Shown piece after piece: positions 1 to 8,854 of a stretch of 64,000 nucleotides of DNA (positions within the stretch are counted from its first letter, which is position 1; each line of letters starts with the position of its first letter). The notes below the pieces were generated by a model. It did not search any database, was not told the origin of the DNA, and saw nothing but the letters and a program-made list of their open reading frames with translations. The stretch is from positions 682,001 to 746,000 of the forward strand of contig NZ_JBFBOG010000002.1 in assembly GCF_040686855.1 (NCBI RefSeq), in the 5' to 3' direction. The stretch is from Leifsonia sp040686855. GTDB taxonomy: Bacteria > Actinomycetota > Actinomycetes > Actinomycetales > Microbacteriaceae. The position numbers were made by a program, and so were the translations under genes.

Positions 1-639
1 ACTCCGCAGCTGCTCGTCAACAGCCTCATCATCGGCATCGGCGCGACGGTCCTCAACCTCGTCCTGGGCGTCGCGGGCGGCTATGCACTCGCCCGCTACA
101 ACTTCCCGGGTCGCCGCATCTTCATGTACGGGATCCTGCTGATCCGTGTCATCCCGGCTCCGGCGACCATCGTCCCGCTCTACCTGATCATGGTGAACCT
201 CCAGCTCACCAATACGCTGTTCGGTCTGATCCTCGTGGAGGCGGTGCTCCAGCTGCCGATCACGCTGTGGCTGCTCAAGGGCACCATCGCGGCCGTGCCG
301 ATCGAGCTGGAGGAGGCGGCCTGGGTGGACGGCAACACCCGGTTCCAGGCGATCTGGCGGGTCGTCCTCCCGCTCGTCGGCCCCGGCCTCGGCGCCGCCG
401 CGATGCTGACCTTCATGAACGTCTGGGGCGACTTCCTCACGCCGCTCGTGATGCTGCAGAGCCAGGAGCTGTACCCCCTGTCCATCGGGCTGTTCCGGGC
501 GTTCAGCGAGCACAACCAGGTGGACTGGGGACTGCTGGCCGCCAGTGCGATCGTCTACGTCGCCCCACCCGCCATCCTGTACGTCTTCGTGCGCAAGCAC
601 TTGCTCCGCTCCAGCCTCGGCGGCGCGGTGAAAGGGTGA
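1..639 (+). CDS. Carbohydrate ABC transporter permease, MalG type (5' partial)
   Basis: Inner-membrane subunit of a sugar ABC importer; the reading frame is open from base 1, so the N-terminus lies outside the window. About 212 residues are present, in several hydrophobic segments. The MalG-type EAA loop that docks on the ATPase is visible (EAAWVDGNTRFQAIW, then LPLVGPG), as is the family ending in a basic RKHLLRSSLGG tail. Its stop overlaps the region of the next gene's start, so it belongs to the glycosidase operon that follows. The MalF partner and binding protein presumably lie upstream, outside the window. Substrate is inferred from neighbours only: mannoside- or galactoside-containing oligosaccharides. 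Confidence 0.93.
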   Translation, partial: TPQLLVNSLIIGIGATVLNLVLGVAGGYALARYNFPGRRIFMYGILLIRVIPAPATIVPLYLIMVNLQLTNTLFGLILVEAVLQLPITLWLLKGTIAAVPIELEEAAWVDGNTRFQAIWRVVLPLVGPGLGAAAMLTFMNVWGDFLTPLVMLQSQELYPLSIGLFRAFSEHNQVDWGLLAASAIVYVAPPAILYVFVRKHLLRSSLGGAVKG

Positions 640-647
640 CCTCCTCC

Positions 648-1814
648 ATGATCGACAGTTCCACCGAGCACCGGACCCCCGCCGAGGGGCGGCTGCGCGT
701 CGTCGTCGTGGGCGCCGGGGCGATGGGCGGCGAATGGATCCGCATGCTCGCCCGGTCCCCGCACGCCGAGGCCGTCGGGGTGGTCGACCTCGACGTCCCG
801 CTGGCGGCGTCGACCGCCGCCTCCGCCGGCCTGGCCGACGTGGAAGTGGGGTCGTCGGTGGCCGAGGTCGCCGAGCGGGCGGGCGCTGCGGCCGTGATCA
901 ACGTGACGGTGCCTCAGGCGCACCGCGTCGTGAACGAGCAGGCGCTGCGCGCCGGGCTTCCCGTGCTGTGCGAGAAGCCGCTGGCCCCGACGATCGCTGA
1001 GGCCCTGCGCCAGGTCGCCCTGGCGGACGTCACCGGCGAACTGCTCATGGTGAGCCAGTCGCGGCGGTACTTCGACCACCTGGCCGCGTTCCGTGACGCC
1101 GTCGGCGCCCTCGGCCCGCTCGCGACGGTGAACGCGCAGTTCTTCCACGCCGACCACGAGCCGGGCTTCCGCGAGCAGATGGCGCATCCGCTGCTGGTGG
1201 ACATGTCGATCCATCACTTCGACCAGCTGCGGTATCTGACGGGTGACGAGCCGGTGGCGGTCCGCTGCAGCTCGTGGAACCCGCCGTGGAGCTGGTTCGC
1301 GGGAGACGCCGCGGCGTCCGCGGAGTTCGAGCTCGCCTCGGGCGCCCGCTTCGTCTACGCGGGCAGTCGCTGCACGCCGGGGCTGCAGACCTCGTGGAAC
1401 GCGGACTGGCGGGTCTACGCCGAACGCGGCGCCGCCTTCTGGGACGGCGACGATGTCGTGCGCGTCGACGCCGACGGCGTCGGGATCGACGTGCCGCACG
1501 GACGTGAGGGCATCGAGGGATCCCTGGAGGAGTTCGTGACGGCCCTCCGAGCCGGAACGACGCCGCAGAACGAGGTGCGGGCCAACGTGCTCAGCCTCGC
1601 GATGGTCGAGGCGGCCATCCGGAGCAGCGAGCGCGGCGGCGAGCGGGTCGTCCTCGCGGAGCTGCTGGAGGAGTCGCTCGCCCAGGCCATCGCCGACGAG
1701 CGGAGCGACGACGTCGCCGCCCTGCTCACCTCATGGGACAGCGCTGCCGACGGTATCGCCACACCGGCCTGGGGCTCCGCTCCGGCCCCGATCGCGTCAG
1801 GAGGCGCCCGATGA
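648..1814 (+). CDS. Gfo/Idh/MocA family oxidoreductase
   Basis: NAD(P)-dependent sugar dehydrogenase family. The N-terminal Rossmann fold shows VVVGAGAMGGEW, and the family EKP motif (CEKPLAPT) supplies the conserved lysine; the C-terminal alpha/beta domain contains DMSIHHFDQLRYL, typical of the substrate side. ATG at 648 is chosen because AAAGGG at 631-636 is about 11 bases upstream; an in-frame GTG at 636 that overlaps the permease stop (GTGA) is a real alternative. The 3' end overlaps the ThuA-like gene by 4 bases (ATGA), indicating translational coupling. Pairing with ThuA recalls ThuA/ThuB and 3-keto-glycoside pathways; the actual substrate is unknown. Confidence 0.9.
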   Translation: MIDSSTEHRTPAEGRLRVVVVGAGAMGGEWIRMLARSPHAEAVGVVDLDVPLAASTAASAGLADVEVGSSVAEVAERAGAAAVINVTVPQAHRVVNEQALRAGLPVLCEKPLAPTIAEALRQVALADVTGELLMVSQSRRYFDHLAAFRDAVGALGPLATVNAQFFHADHEPGFREQMAHPLLVDMSIHHFDQLRYLTGDEPVAVRCSSWNPPWSWFAGDAAASAEFELASGARFVYAGSRCTPGLQTSWNADWRVYAERGAAFWDGDDVVRVDADGVGIDVPHGREGIEGSLEEFVTALRAGTTPQNEVRANVLSLAMVEAAIRSSERGGERVVLAELLEESLAQAIADERSDDVAALLTSWDSAADGIATPAWGSAPAPIASGGAR

Positions 1815-2626
1815 CCACCACTGGACCGATCCGAGTCGTCGTCTGGGGTGAGAACCGCCACGAGCAGGTGAACCCGGTCGTCCGAGGGATCTACCCCGAC
1901 GGGATGCACACCACCATCGCCGACGGCATCACCGCGCTCCTCGGCGAGGACGTGACCGTGTCCACCCGGGTGCTCGACGACCCCGAGCACGGCATGACCG
2001 AGGAGACCCTCGCCGAGACGGACGTGCTGCTCTGGTGGGGCCACACCGCGCACGACGAGGTGGACGACGAGGTCGTCGACCGCATCCATCGCCACGTCCT
2101 CGAGGGGATGGGGATCATCGTCCTGCACTCGGGGCACCACTCCAAGATCTTCCGCCGGCTCATGGGCACGACCTGCAGCCTCCGCTGGCGCAACGACGCC
2201 GACCGCGAGCTGGTGTGGACCATCTCGCCCCGGCATCCCATCGCGGAGGGCGTCCCCCAGCCGATCGTGATCCCCGGGCAGGAGATGTACGGCGAGTTCT
2301 TCGACATCCCGGAGCCCGACGAGCTGGTCTTCATCAGCAGCTTCTCCGGCGGCGAGGTGTTCCGCAGCGGCGTGACCTACCGCCGCGGCTACGGACGCGT
2401 CTTCTACTTCAGCCCCGGCGACGAGGTGTTCCCGGTCTACCACCAGCCGGAGGTGCAGCGCGTGATCGCCAACGGCGTCCGCTGGGCGCGCCCCGAGCGG
2501 GCGCGCGAGCCGTACGTCGTCACGCCCATGTACCTCACGGGGGAGTTCGACCGTCCGGTGCTCCCGTCGCCCGACGGCCTCGTCGACTACTACACCCGCG
2601 AGCCCATCGCATCGCGGGAGAGCTGA
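1811..2626 (+). CDS. ThuA-like (trehalose utilisation) domain protein
   Basis: 271-residue cytoplasmic protein of the ThuA family, which has a glutamine-amidotransferase-like fold. Visible hallmarks are the start IRVVVWGENRHE, VLLWWGHTAHDEV, and the IIVLHSGHHSKIFRRLMG segment, followed by a C-terminal GRVFYFSPGDE motif. Family members process keto-sugars formed by a partnering dehydrogenase of the Gfo/Idh/MocA type, which is exactly the upstream neighbour (4-base overlap). The mannosidase gene begins 2 bases after the stop. Role inferred: isomerisation or cleavage of a 3-keto-glycoside or related intermediate. No signal peptide is seen. Confidence 0.88.
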   Translation: MTTTGPIRVVVWGENRHEQVNPVVRGIYPDGMHTTIADGITALLGEDVTVSTRVLDDPEHGMTEETLAETDVLLWWGHTAHDEVDDEVVDRIHRHVLEGMGIIVLHSGHHSKIFRRLMGTTCSLRWRNDADRELVWTISPRHPIAEGVPQPIVIPGQEMYGEFFDIPEPDELVFISSFSGGEVFRSGVTYRRGYGRVFYFSPGDEVFPVYHQPEVQRVIANGVRWARPERAREPYVVTPMYLTGEFDRPVLPSPDGLVDYYTREPIASRES

Positions 2627-2628
2627 GC

Positions 2629-5600
2629 GTGGCGGACGAGTCCAACCCGAACGGTCGCGCGCGCCTCGACGCGGAGACGCTGGCCATGCAGAGGGTGCGC
2701 CGGTTCACGAGGTTCCGCATCCAGCCCGCGCTGTACCGCGAGACGCGGCCGGTCCAGGTATTCAGCTGGCAGGTGGATGGGGAGCCGGTCCCGTTCGCGG
2801 ACGCGTTGAGCAACCCGTTCGAGCCGACCGAGGTCGGGACGCCGTGGGGTCGCCCCTGGGACACCGTCTGGTTCGACGTGCGGGGCGAGGTCCCGGCCGA
2901 CTGGTCGGCGGAGGAGGCGGAGCTGGTGGTCGACCTCGGCTTCTCGGGCGAGCAGCCGGGGTTCCAGGCCGAGGCGACCGCATACCGTCCCGACGGGTCG
3001 ATCGTGAAGGCGATCGAGCCGTTCAACGCGTGGGTGCCGCTGCCCGAGGCCGGTCCGTTCCGGCTGCTGCTGGAGGCGGCCGCGAACCCGATGATCCAGG
3101 TCCCGTACGAGTACGAGCCGACGCCGCTCGGCGACAAGGCCACGGCGGGGGACCAGCCTCTCTACCGGCTGGTTCGGCTCGAGGCCGCGCGTCGCGATCT
3201 CACCGTGTGGGAGCTGCTGCAGGACGTCGTGACGCTCGACGGCCTCGTCGACGTGCTGCCCCGAGACGGCGCACGCCGGGCCCAGATCGTGCACGCCCTC
3301 GAGCGGATGGTCGACGTCATGGACCCGGACGACGTGTCCGGGACGGCCGCCGCCGGACGGGACGCGCTCGCCGGAGCGCTCGCCGCTCCGGCCGCATCCA
3401 GCGCCCTGCGCGTCTCAGCGGTCGGTCACGCGCACATCGACTGCGCTTGGCTCTGGCCGACGCGCGAGACGGTCCGCAAGGTCGCGCGCACCTTCGCCAA
3501 CGTGCTCGACCTCATCGAGCGCGCCCCCGACTTCGTCTTCGCCGCGTCCTCCGCCCAGCAATACGCGTGGCTGCAGCAGAGCCAGCCGGCGCTGTTCGAG
3601 CGGGTGCGCGCGGCGGTCGCGGCCGGACGGATCCGGCCGGTCGGCGGCATGTGGGTCGAATCCGACACCAACATGCCCGGCGGGGAGGCGCTGGCGCGCC
3701 AGTTCGTCATGGGCAAGCAGTTCTTCCAGGAGCAGTTCGGTCTGGAGACCGACGAGGTATGGCTCCCGGACTCGTTCGGCTACAGCGCCGCCTTCCCGCA
3801 GATCGCCCGCGCGGCCGGCGCCCGGTACTTCGTGACGCAGAAGCCGTCGTGGAACGAGACCAACCGCATCCCGTACTCGACCTTCCAGTGGGAGGGGATC
3901 GACGGCTCCCGGCTCTTCACGCACATGCCCCCGGCCGACACCTACAACTCCGACCTCGGCGCTCTCGACCTCGCCCGCACCGAGCGGAACTTCAGCGAGA
4001 AGGGCCCGGCCCGCGAGGTCCTCGGCCTGTTCGGCTGGGGTGACGGCGGTGGCGGTCCCACCCGCGAGATGCTCGCGCAGGCGGCACGCAAGCGCGACCT
4101 GGAAGGGTCGCCGCGGGTCGAGCTGTCGGATCCGCACTCGTTCTTCCTGACGGCGGAGGCCGAGTCGCCCACGCCGCCGGTGTGGGTCGGCGAGCTGTAC
4201 CTCGAACTCCACCGCGGGACGCTGGTCTCGCAGCAGAAGACCAAGCGCGGCAACCGCCACAGCGAGGCGCTGCTGCGGCAGGCCGAGCTCTGGGCCGCGA
4301 CAGCGACCATCCTCCGAGGTGCGCCCTATCCCGCCGACGCGTTGCGGGACGCCTGGAGGACGGTGCTGCTCCTGCAGTTCCACGACATCCTGCCCGGCAG
4401 CTCGATCGCCTGGGTGCACCAGGATGCGGAGGCCGCCTACGCGGAGGTCGCCGCACGACTCGGTGAACTCATCGACACCGCGCTCGCCGCGCTCGCCGGA
4501 GTGGGCGACGTGCCGCTCGCCGCGAACGCCGGCCCACTCCCGCTCCACGGCGTGCCGGCGATGGGCATCGCCGCCGCCACGTCCCCCGCCGCGGCCGAGC
4601 CGAGGGCCGACGGCGACGTCTACGTCCTCGAGGACTCCGCCCTCCGGGTGATGATCGACGGACGGGGGGCGATCGTCTCGCTGCGCGACCTCGTGGCCGA
4701 CCGTGAGGTGCTTCCGGAGGGGATGGCCGGCGGCGTGCTGCACCTGCTGCGGGACACCCCGCGCGAGTGGGACGCCTGGGACATCAACGAAGAGGACCAG
4801 CGTTCGGGACGGGAACTGCTCGACCCGGTCCTGGTGCGGATCGACGGAGACGCCGTCGCCGTGCGGCACGCCTTCGGCGGCTCGACGCTCGATGTGCGCA
4901 TCCGGCTCGTCGAGGGACGCGTCGACTTCGCGTTCGACATCGAGTGGCGCGAGTCGCAGAAGCTGCTGAAGCTCGCCTTCCCGCTCGACGTGCGGGCCGA
5001 GCGCGCGGCGTCGGAGATCCAGTTCGGGCACCTCCATCGCGCCATCCACCGCAACACGTCGTGGGATGCCGCCCGCTTCGAGACGGTCGCGCACCGCTGG
5101 ATCCAGGTGGGCGAGCCGGGCTGGGGCGTCGCGATCGCGAACGACGTCGTCTACGGGCACGACATCCGCACGCTGGAAGCCCCGTCGGGACGGCCCATGG
5201 CGATGGCCCGGCTCTCGCTGCTCCGGGCGCCGCGCTATCCCGACCCCGGCGCCGACCACGGGCGGCATGCCTTCACGGTGAGCCTCCGGCCGGGCGGCAT
5301 CCCCGAGGCGATCGCGGACGGCTACCGGCAGAGCCTGCCGCCGCGTCCGCTGCGGGGGACACCCGTCGAGCCGCTTCTCACGGTCTCCGACCCGGCCGTC
5401 GTGGTCGAAGCCGTGAAGCTGGCGGAGGACGGCACCGGCGACCTGGTGGTGCGGCTCTACGAGGCGCACGGCGACCGCTCGGCCGCGACGCTGTCGACGT
5501 CGATCGACTGGGATGCCGTGGAGCCCACCGACCTGCTCGAACGCTCCGTGGACTCGGACGCCGTGCGCGCGACATCGCCGCGTCGGGTCGACCTCGCGCT

Positions 5601-5655
5601 GCACCCCTTCGAGATCGTGACCCTGAGATTCCGCGCGCCCCGCGCCGCGGTGTGA
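2629..5655 (+). CDS. GH38 alpha-mannosidase
   Basis: About 1008 residues, full length for bacterial class II alpha-mannosidases; retaining hydrolase of alpha-mannosides, needing a divalent metal. The catalytic domain has GHAHIDCAW (metal ligands near H269 and D271), then VESDTNMPGG, where D346 is the expected nucleophile, and PDSFGYSAAFPQI. A C-terminal beta-sandwich follows. GTG 2629 starts two bases after the ThuA stop; the frame is open further upstream, but that sequence is an out-of-frame reading of ThuA. No signal peptide, so it likely acts on imported oligosaccharides in the cytoplasm. It lies in the operon between ThuA and the GH2 enzyme. Confidence 0.94.
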   Translation: MADESNPNGRARLDAETLAMQRVRRFTRFRIQPALYRETRPVQVFSWQVDGEPVPFADALSNPFEPTEVGTPWGRPWDTVWFDVRGEVPADWSAEEAELVVDLGFSGEQPGFQAEATAYRPDGSIVKAIEPFNAWVPLPEAGPFRLLLEAAANPMIQVPYEYEPTPLGDKATAGDQPLYRLVRLEAARRDLTVWELLQDVVTLDGLVDVLPRDGARRAQIVHALERMVDVMDPDDVSGTAAAGRDALAGALAAPAASSALRVSAVGHAHIDCAWLWPTRETVRKVARTFANVLDLIERAPDFVFAASSAQQYAWLQQSQPALFERVRAAVAAGRIRPVGGMWVESDTNMPGGEALARQFVMGKQFFQEQFGLETDEVWLPDSFGYSAAFPQIARAAGARYFVTQKPSWNETNRIPYSTFQWEGIDGSRLFTHMPPADTYNSDLGALDLARTERNFSEKGPAREVLGLFGWGDGGGGPTREMLAQAARKRDLEGSPRVELSDPHSFFLTAEAESPTPPVWVGELYLELHRGTLVSQQKTKRGNRHSEALLRQAELWAATATILRGAPYPADALRDAWRTVLLLQFHDILPGSSIAWVHQDAEAAYAEVAARLGELIDTALAALAGVGDVPLAANAGPLPLHGVPAMGIAAATSPAAAEPRADGDVYVLEDSALRVMIDGRGAIVSLRDLVADREVLPEGMAGGVLHLLRDTPREWDAWDINEEDQRSGRELLDPVLVRIDGDAVAVRHAFGGSTLDVRIRLVEGRVDFAFDIEWRESQKLLKLAFPLDVRAERAASEIQFGHLHRAIHRNTSWDAARFETVAHRWIQVGEPGWGVAIANDVVYGHDIRTLEAPSGRPMAMARLSLLRAPRYPDPGADHGRHAFTVSLRPGGIPEAIADGYRQSLPPRPLRGTPVEPLLTVSDPAVVVEAVKLAEDGTGDLVVRLYEAHGDRSAATLSTSIDWDAVEPTDLLERSVDSDAVRATSPRRVDLALHPFEIVTLRFRAPRAAV

Positions 5656-5663
5656 GGAAAACC

Positions 5664-8600
5664 GTGCTGGACACCGACCACTACCTCGACGATGTCGGCC
5701 CCGGCCGCGGCCGGCGACGACCGGCCCGATCGTGGCTGCACTCGGATGCGCCCGCCCTGTCGCTGAACGGCGACTGGCGGTTCCGGCTGCTCGCCGGGGT
5801 CCCGGGCGCGCTCGGGGCTCCCGACGTCCTGCCTCCCGGGGAGGCCGAGGACGCGTTCGCTGATCCCGGCTTCGACGACTCGGGATGGGACGAGTTGCCC
5901 GTTCCCAGCCACTGGGTCCTGCACGGAGACGGCCGGTACGGTTCGCCGCAGTACACGAACGTCCAGCTCCCGTTCCCGCAGGACCCGCCCTTCTCGCCCG
6001 ACGAGAACCCGACCGGCGACCACCGGCGGACGTTCGGGCTGCCGTCCGGGTGGCTGGATGCCGAGAGGTACGAAGCGGTCGTGCTTCGCTTCGACGGGGT
6101 CGAGTCCCGCTACCGCGTCTGGCTCAACGGCGTCGAGATCGGCGTCGGCACCGGCTCGCGGCTGGCGCAGGAGTTCGACGTCACCCCGGCTCTCCGGGAC
6201 GGGCTCAACACGATCGCCGTGCGCGTCCACCAGTGGTCGGCCTCCACCTACGTCGAAGATCAGGACCAGTGGTGGCTCCCTGGCATCTTCCGCGAGGTCA
6301 CGCTGCAGGCCAGACCGGTCGGCGGGATCGAGGATGTCTGGGTCCGTGCCGAATACGACCACCGCACCGGAGCGGGGATGCTGCACACCGAGCTGCGGGC
6401 GGGGGACGACGCCTTCCCGGTGCGTCTCCTGGTCCCCGAGCTCGGCATCGAGGCGGTGTGGGAGGACGCATCCGCGGTGGTTCCGATCGGCATCGACGCA
6501 GTCGAGCCGTGGACGGCGGAGAGCCCCCGGCTCTACGAGGCGTCCGTGGTGAGCAGGGACGGAGCCGAGACCATCGCCCTCCGGCTCGGCTTCCGGACGG
6601 TCGAGATCGTCGGGGACCGATTCCTCGTCAACGGCCGTCGTGTCGTCTTCCACGGGATGAACCGTCACGAGACCAACCCGGACCTGGGACGCGGCTTCGA
6701 CGAGTCGTTCGTCCGGCGCGACCTCGAGCTCATGAAGCGCCACAACGTCAACGCGATACGGACCGCGCACTACCCGCCGCATCCCCGTGTCCTCGACCTC
6801 GCCGACGAGCTCGGTCTCTGGGTGATGCTGGAGTGCGACATCGAGACGCACGCCTTCCACCACGGCGGCAGTCAGTTCGAGCCGGGAACCGACGAGTGGA
6901 TGGACAACCCGAGCGAGGATCCCGCCTGGCGCCCGGCCTATCTCGACCGCATCGAACGGACGGTGGAACGGGACAAGAACCACCCGAGCATCGTGATGTG
7001 GTCGCTCGGCAACGAGTCCGGCACGGGAGCGAACCTCGCGGCGATGGCGGAGTGGGCGCACGCCCGCGACGCCGGGCGGCCGGTGCACTACGAAGGCGAC
7101 CACGCCGGGGACTACACCGATGTCTATTCGCGCATGTACGCGTCCATCGCCGAGGTGACGAGCATCGGGGAGGACTCGACGGCGCTCCTGCTGAACGCCT
7201 CCGCCGCCCAGTCCGCACGCCAACGGACCAAGCCCTTCCTGCTGTGCGAGTACGTGCACGCGATGGGCAACGGGCCCGGTGGGATCGACCTCTATGAGGG
7301 GCTGGTGGACCGCTACCCCCGGTTGCACGGCGGCTTCGTCTGGGAGTGGCGCGATCACGGCATCCGCACCCGGACAGCAGACGGCGTGGAGTTCTTCGGC
7401 TACGGCGGCGACTTCGGGGAGAGCGGAGTGCACGACGGGCACTTCTGCATGGATGGCATGGTGCTGTCCGACGGCACCCCGACGCCCGGGCTGGCGGAGT
7501 TCGCGGGGGTCACCGCGCCGATCCGCTTCGACCTCGAGGTCGAGGAGGCGACGGTGTCCGTGCGCGTGCGTAATCTGCGTCACTCATCCGACACCGCCGA
7601 CCTCGTGTTCCCCTGGCGAGCGGAGCTCGACGGCGAGCCGATCGCCGAGGGTGTGCTGACCCTCCCGGACGACCACGGCGGCACGGTTCCCGCGGGCGGA
7701 TCGGCGGACGTCGACGTCGTGTTGGACGACCGGGTCGTCCACACCGGACGCGGTGAACTCTGGTTCACGGTGACGGCGGCACTCGCCGCGGACGCGCCCT
7801 GGGCGTCGCGAGGCCATGTGCTCGCGGCGGCGCAGACCCCGGTGGGGCAGAAGCGCTCCGAGTCGCCGGCGACGACGTGGGCACCCCGTGCGAGCTCGGC
7901 GCAGCCGCACGACGCCGCCGGTCGCTTCGCCCTCGGCCCTGCGGAGTTCGCGGACGGCCGGCTGCTCGCGCTGGGCGGCAGGCCGGTGCGCGGCCCCCGC
8001 CTTCAACTCTGGCGCGCGCCGACCGACAACGACGGCGGGGCGCACATGGGCAGCTACGACGTCAGCGACCCGATGGAGGGACGCGGGCTGGGCATCCCCG
8101 GGCCGTCCTACGCGTCTCAGTGGCGCGACGCGGGACTCGACCGGTTGACCGGGCGGGTGGTCTCGCTCTCCCGGACGGAGACGTCCTTCCGGCGTCGCAT
8201 CCGCTGGGCCGCTGCCGACACCCGCGAGTCCGTCACGCTGGAGGAGCAGTGGGAGGCGGACGGCGACGCGGTGCTCCTCACCCTGCAGCTCATCCCGAGT
8301 GCGCGCTGGAAGATCGTCTGGCCGCGCGCGGGAGTCCGCTTCGACCTCCCGGTCGACATCGACGAGGCGGAGTGGTTCGGCACCGGGCCGGGGGAGTCGT
8401 ATCCCGACTCGCGACGGGGTGTGCTCGTCGGCCGCTACCGCGCCGGCATCGACGAGCTGACGGTCCCCTACGCGTGGCCGCAGGAGAGCGGACACCGGAG
8501 CGACCTGCGCCGGCTCGACCTTCTCGCGGGCGGTGACGCATGGATGCGGATCGACGCCGCCGAGGACGCACGCGGTCGCCGACCCGGGTTCACCCTCGCG

Positions 8601-8789
8601 CGGCACACGGCCGAGCAGGTCGGCGTCGCCGCCCACCAACACGAGCTGCCGACGCCTGAGGCGACCTACCTCTACCTTGACGCCGCCCAGAACGGCCTCG
8701 GGTCCCGCGCGTGCGGCCCCGATGTGTGGCCGGATGCGCTGCTGCGACCGGAAGCGCGGTCGCTCGCTCTGCGCTTCGCCGCCTTCTGA
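5664..8789 (+). CDS. GH2 beta-galactosidase (LacZ type)
   Basis: About 1041 residues, the length of LacZ-type enzymes. Order of domains: sugar-binding jelly roll (LNGDWRFRLL), immunoglobulin-like domain, TIM barrel, and a C-terminal beta-galactosidase small-chain domain with APTDNDGGAHMGS. The acid/base glutamate is near E451 in SLGNESGTG, the nucleophile near E529 in LLCEYVHAMGNG. Start GTG 5664 is preferred over GTG 5652 because GAGGA at 5654-5658 is well spaced; it lies 8 bases after the mannosidase stop. No signal peptide is seen, so lactose-like disaccharides or beta-galactosides are probably cleaved inside the cell. Confidence 0.94.
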   Translation: MLDTDHYLDDVGPGRGRRRPARSWLHSDAPALSLNGDWRFRLLAGVPGALGAPDVLPPGEAEDAFADPGFDDSGWDELPVPSHWVLHGDGRYGSPQYTNVQLPFPQDPPFSPDENPTGDHRRTFGLPSGWLDAERYEAVVLRFDGVESRYRVWLNGVEIGVGTGSRLAQEFDVTPALRDGLNTIAVRVHQWSASTYVEDQDQWWLPGIFREVTLQARPVGGIEDVWVRAEYDHRTGAGMLHTELRAGDDAFPVRLLVPELGIEAVWEDASAVVPIGIDAVEPWTAESPRLYEASVVSRDGAETIALRLGFRTVEIVGDRFLVNGRRVVFHGMNRHETNPDLGRGFDESFVRRDLELMKRHNVNAIRTAHYPPHPRVLDLADELGLWVMLECDIETHAFHHGGSQFEPGTDEWMDNPSEDPAWRPAYLDRIERTVERDKNHPSIVMWSLGNESGTGANLAAMAEWAHARDAGRPVHYEGDHAGDYTDVYSRMYASIAEVTSIGEDSTALLLNASAAQSARQRTKPFLLCEYVHAMGNGPGGIDLYEGLVDRYPRLHGGFVWEWRDHGIRTRTADGVEFFGYGGDFGESGVHDGHFCMDGMVLSDGTPTPGLAEFAGVTAPIRFDLEVEEATVSVRVRNLRHSSDTADLVFPWRAELDGEPIAEGVLTLPDDHGGTVPAGGSADVDVVLDDRVVHTGRGELWFTVTAALAADAPWASRGHVLAAAQTPVGQKRSESPATTWAPRASSAQPHDAAGRFALGPAEFADGRLLALGGRPVRGPRLQLWRAPTDNDGGAHMGSYDVSDPMEGRGLGIPGPSYASQWRDAGLDRLTGRVVSLSRTETSFRRRIRWAAADTRESVTLEEQWEADGDAVLLTLQLIPSARWKIVWPRAGVRFDLPVDIDEAEWFGTGPGESYPDSRRGVLVGRYRAGIDELTVPYAWPQESGHRSDLRRLDLLAGGDAWMRIDAAEDARGRRPGFTLARHTAEQVGVAAHQHELPTPEATYLYLDAAQNGLGSRACGPDVWPDALLRPEARSLALRFAAF

Positions 8790-8854
8790 CCCGTCGACGC
8801 GCGCGGCCGCACGAGCGGGCGCGTCTCGACCTGCACCACCACGATGGAGATGCC

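Noticed and set aside
3415..5604. 729-codon open frame on the minus strand inside the GH38 gene
   Set aside because: Antisense shadow of a confidently identified glycosidase; arises from GC-rich codon bias and has no recognisable motifs.
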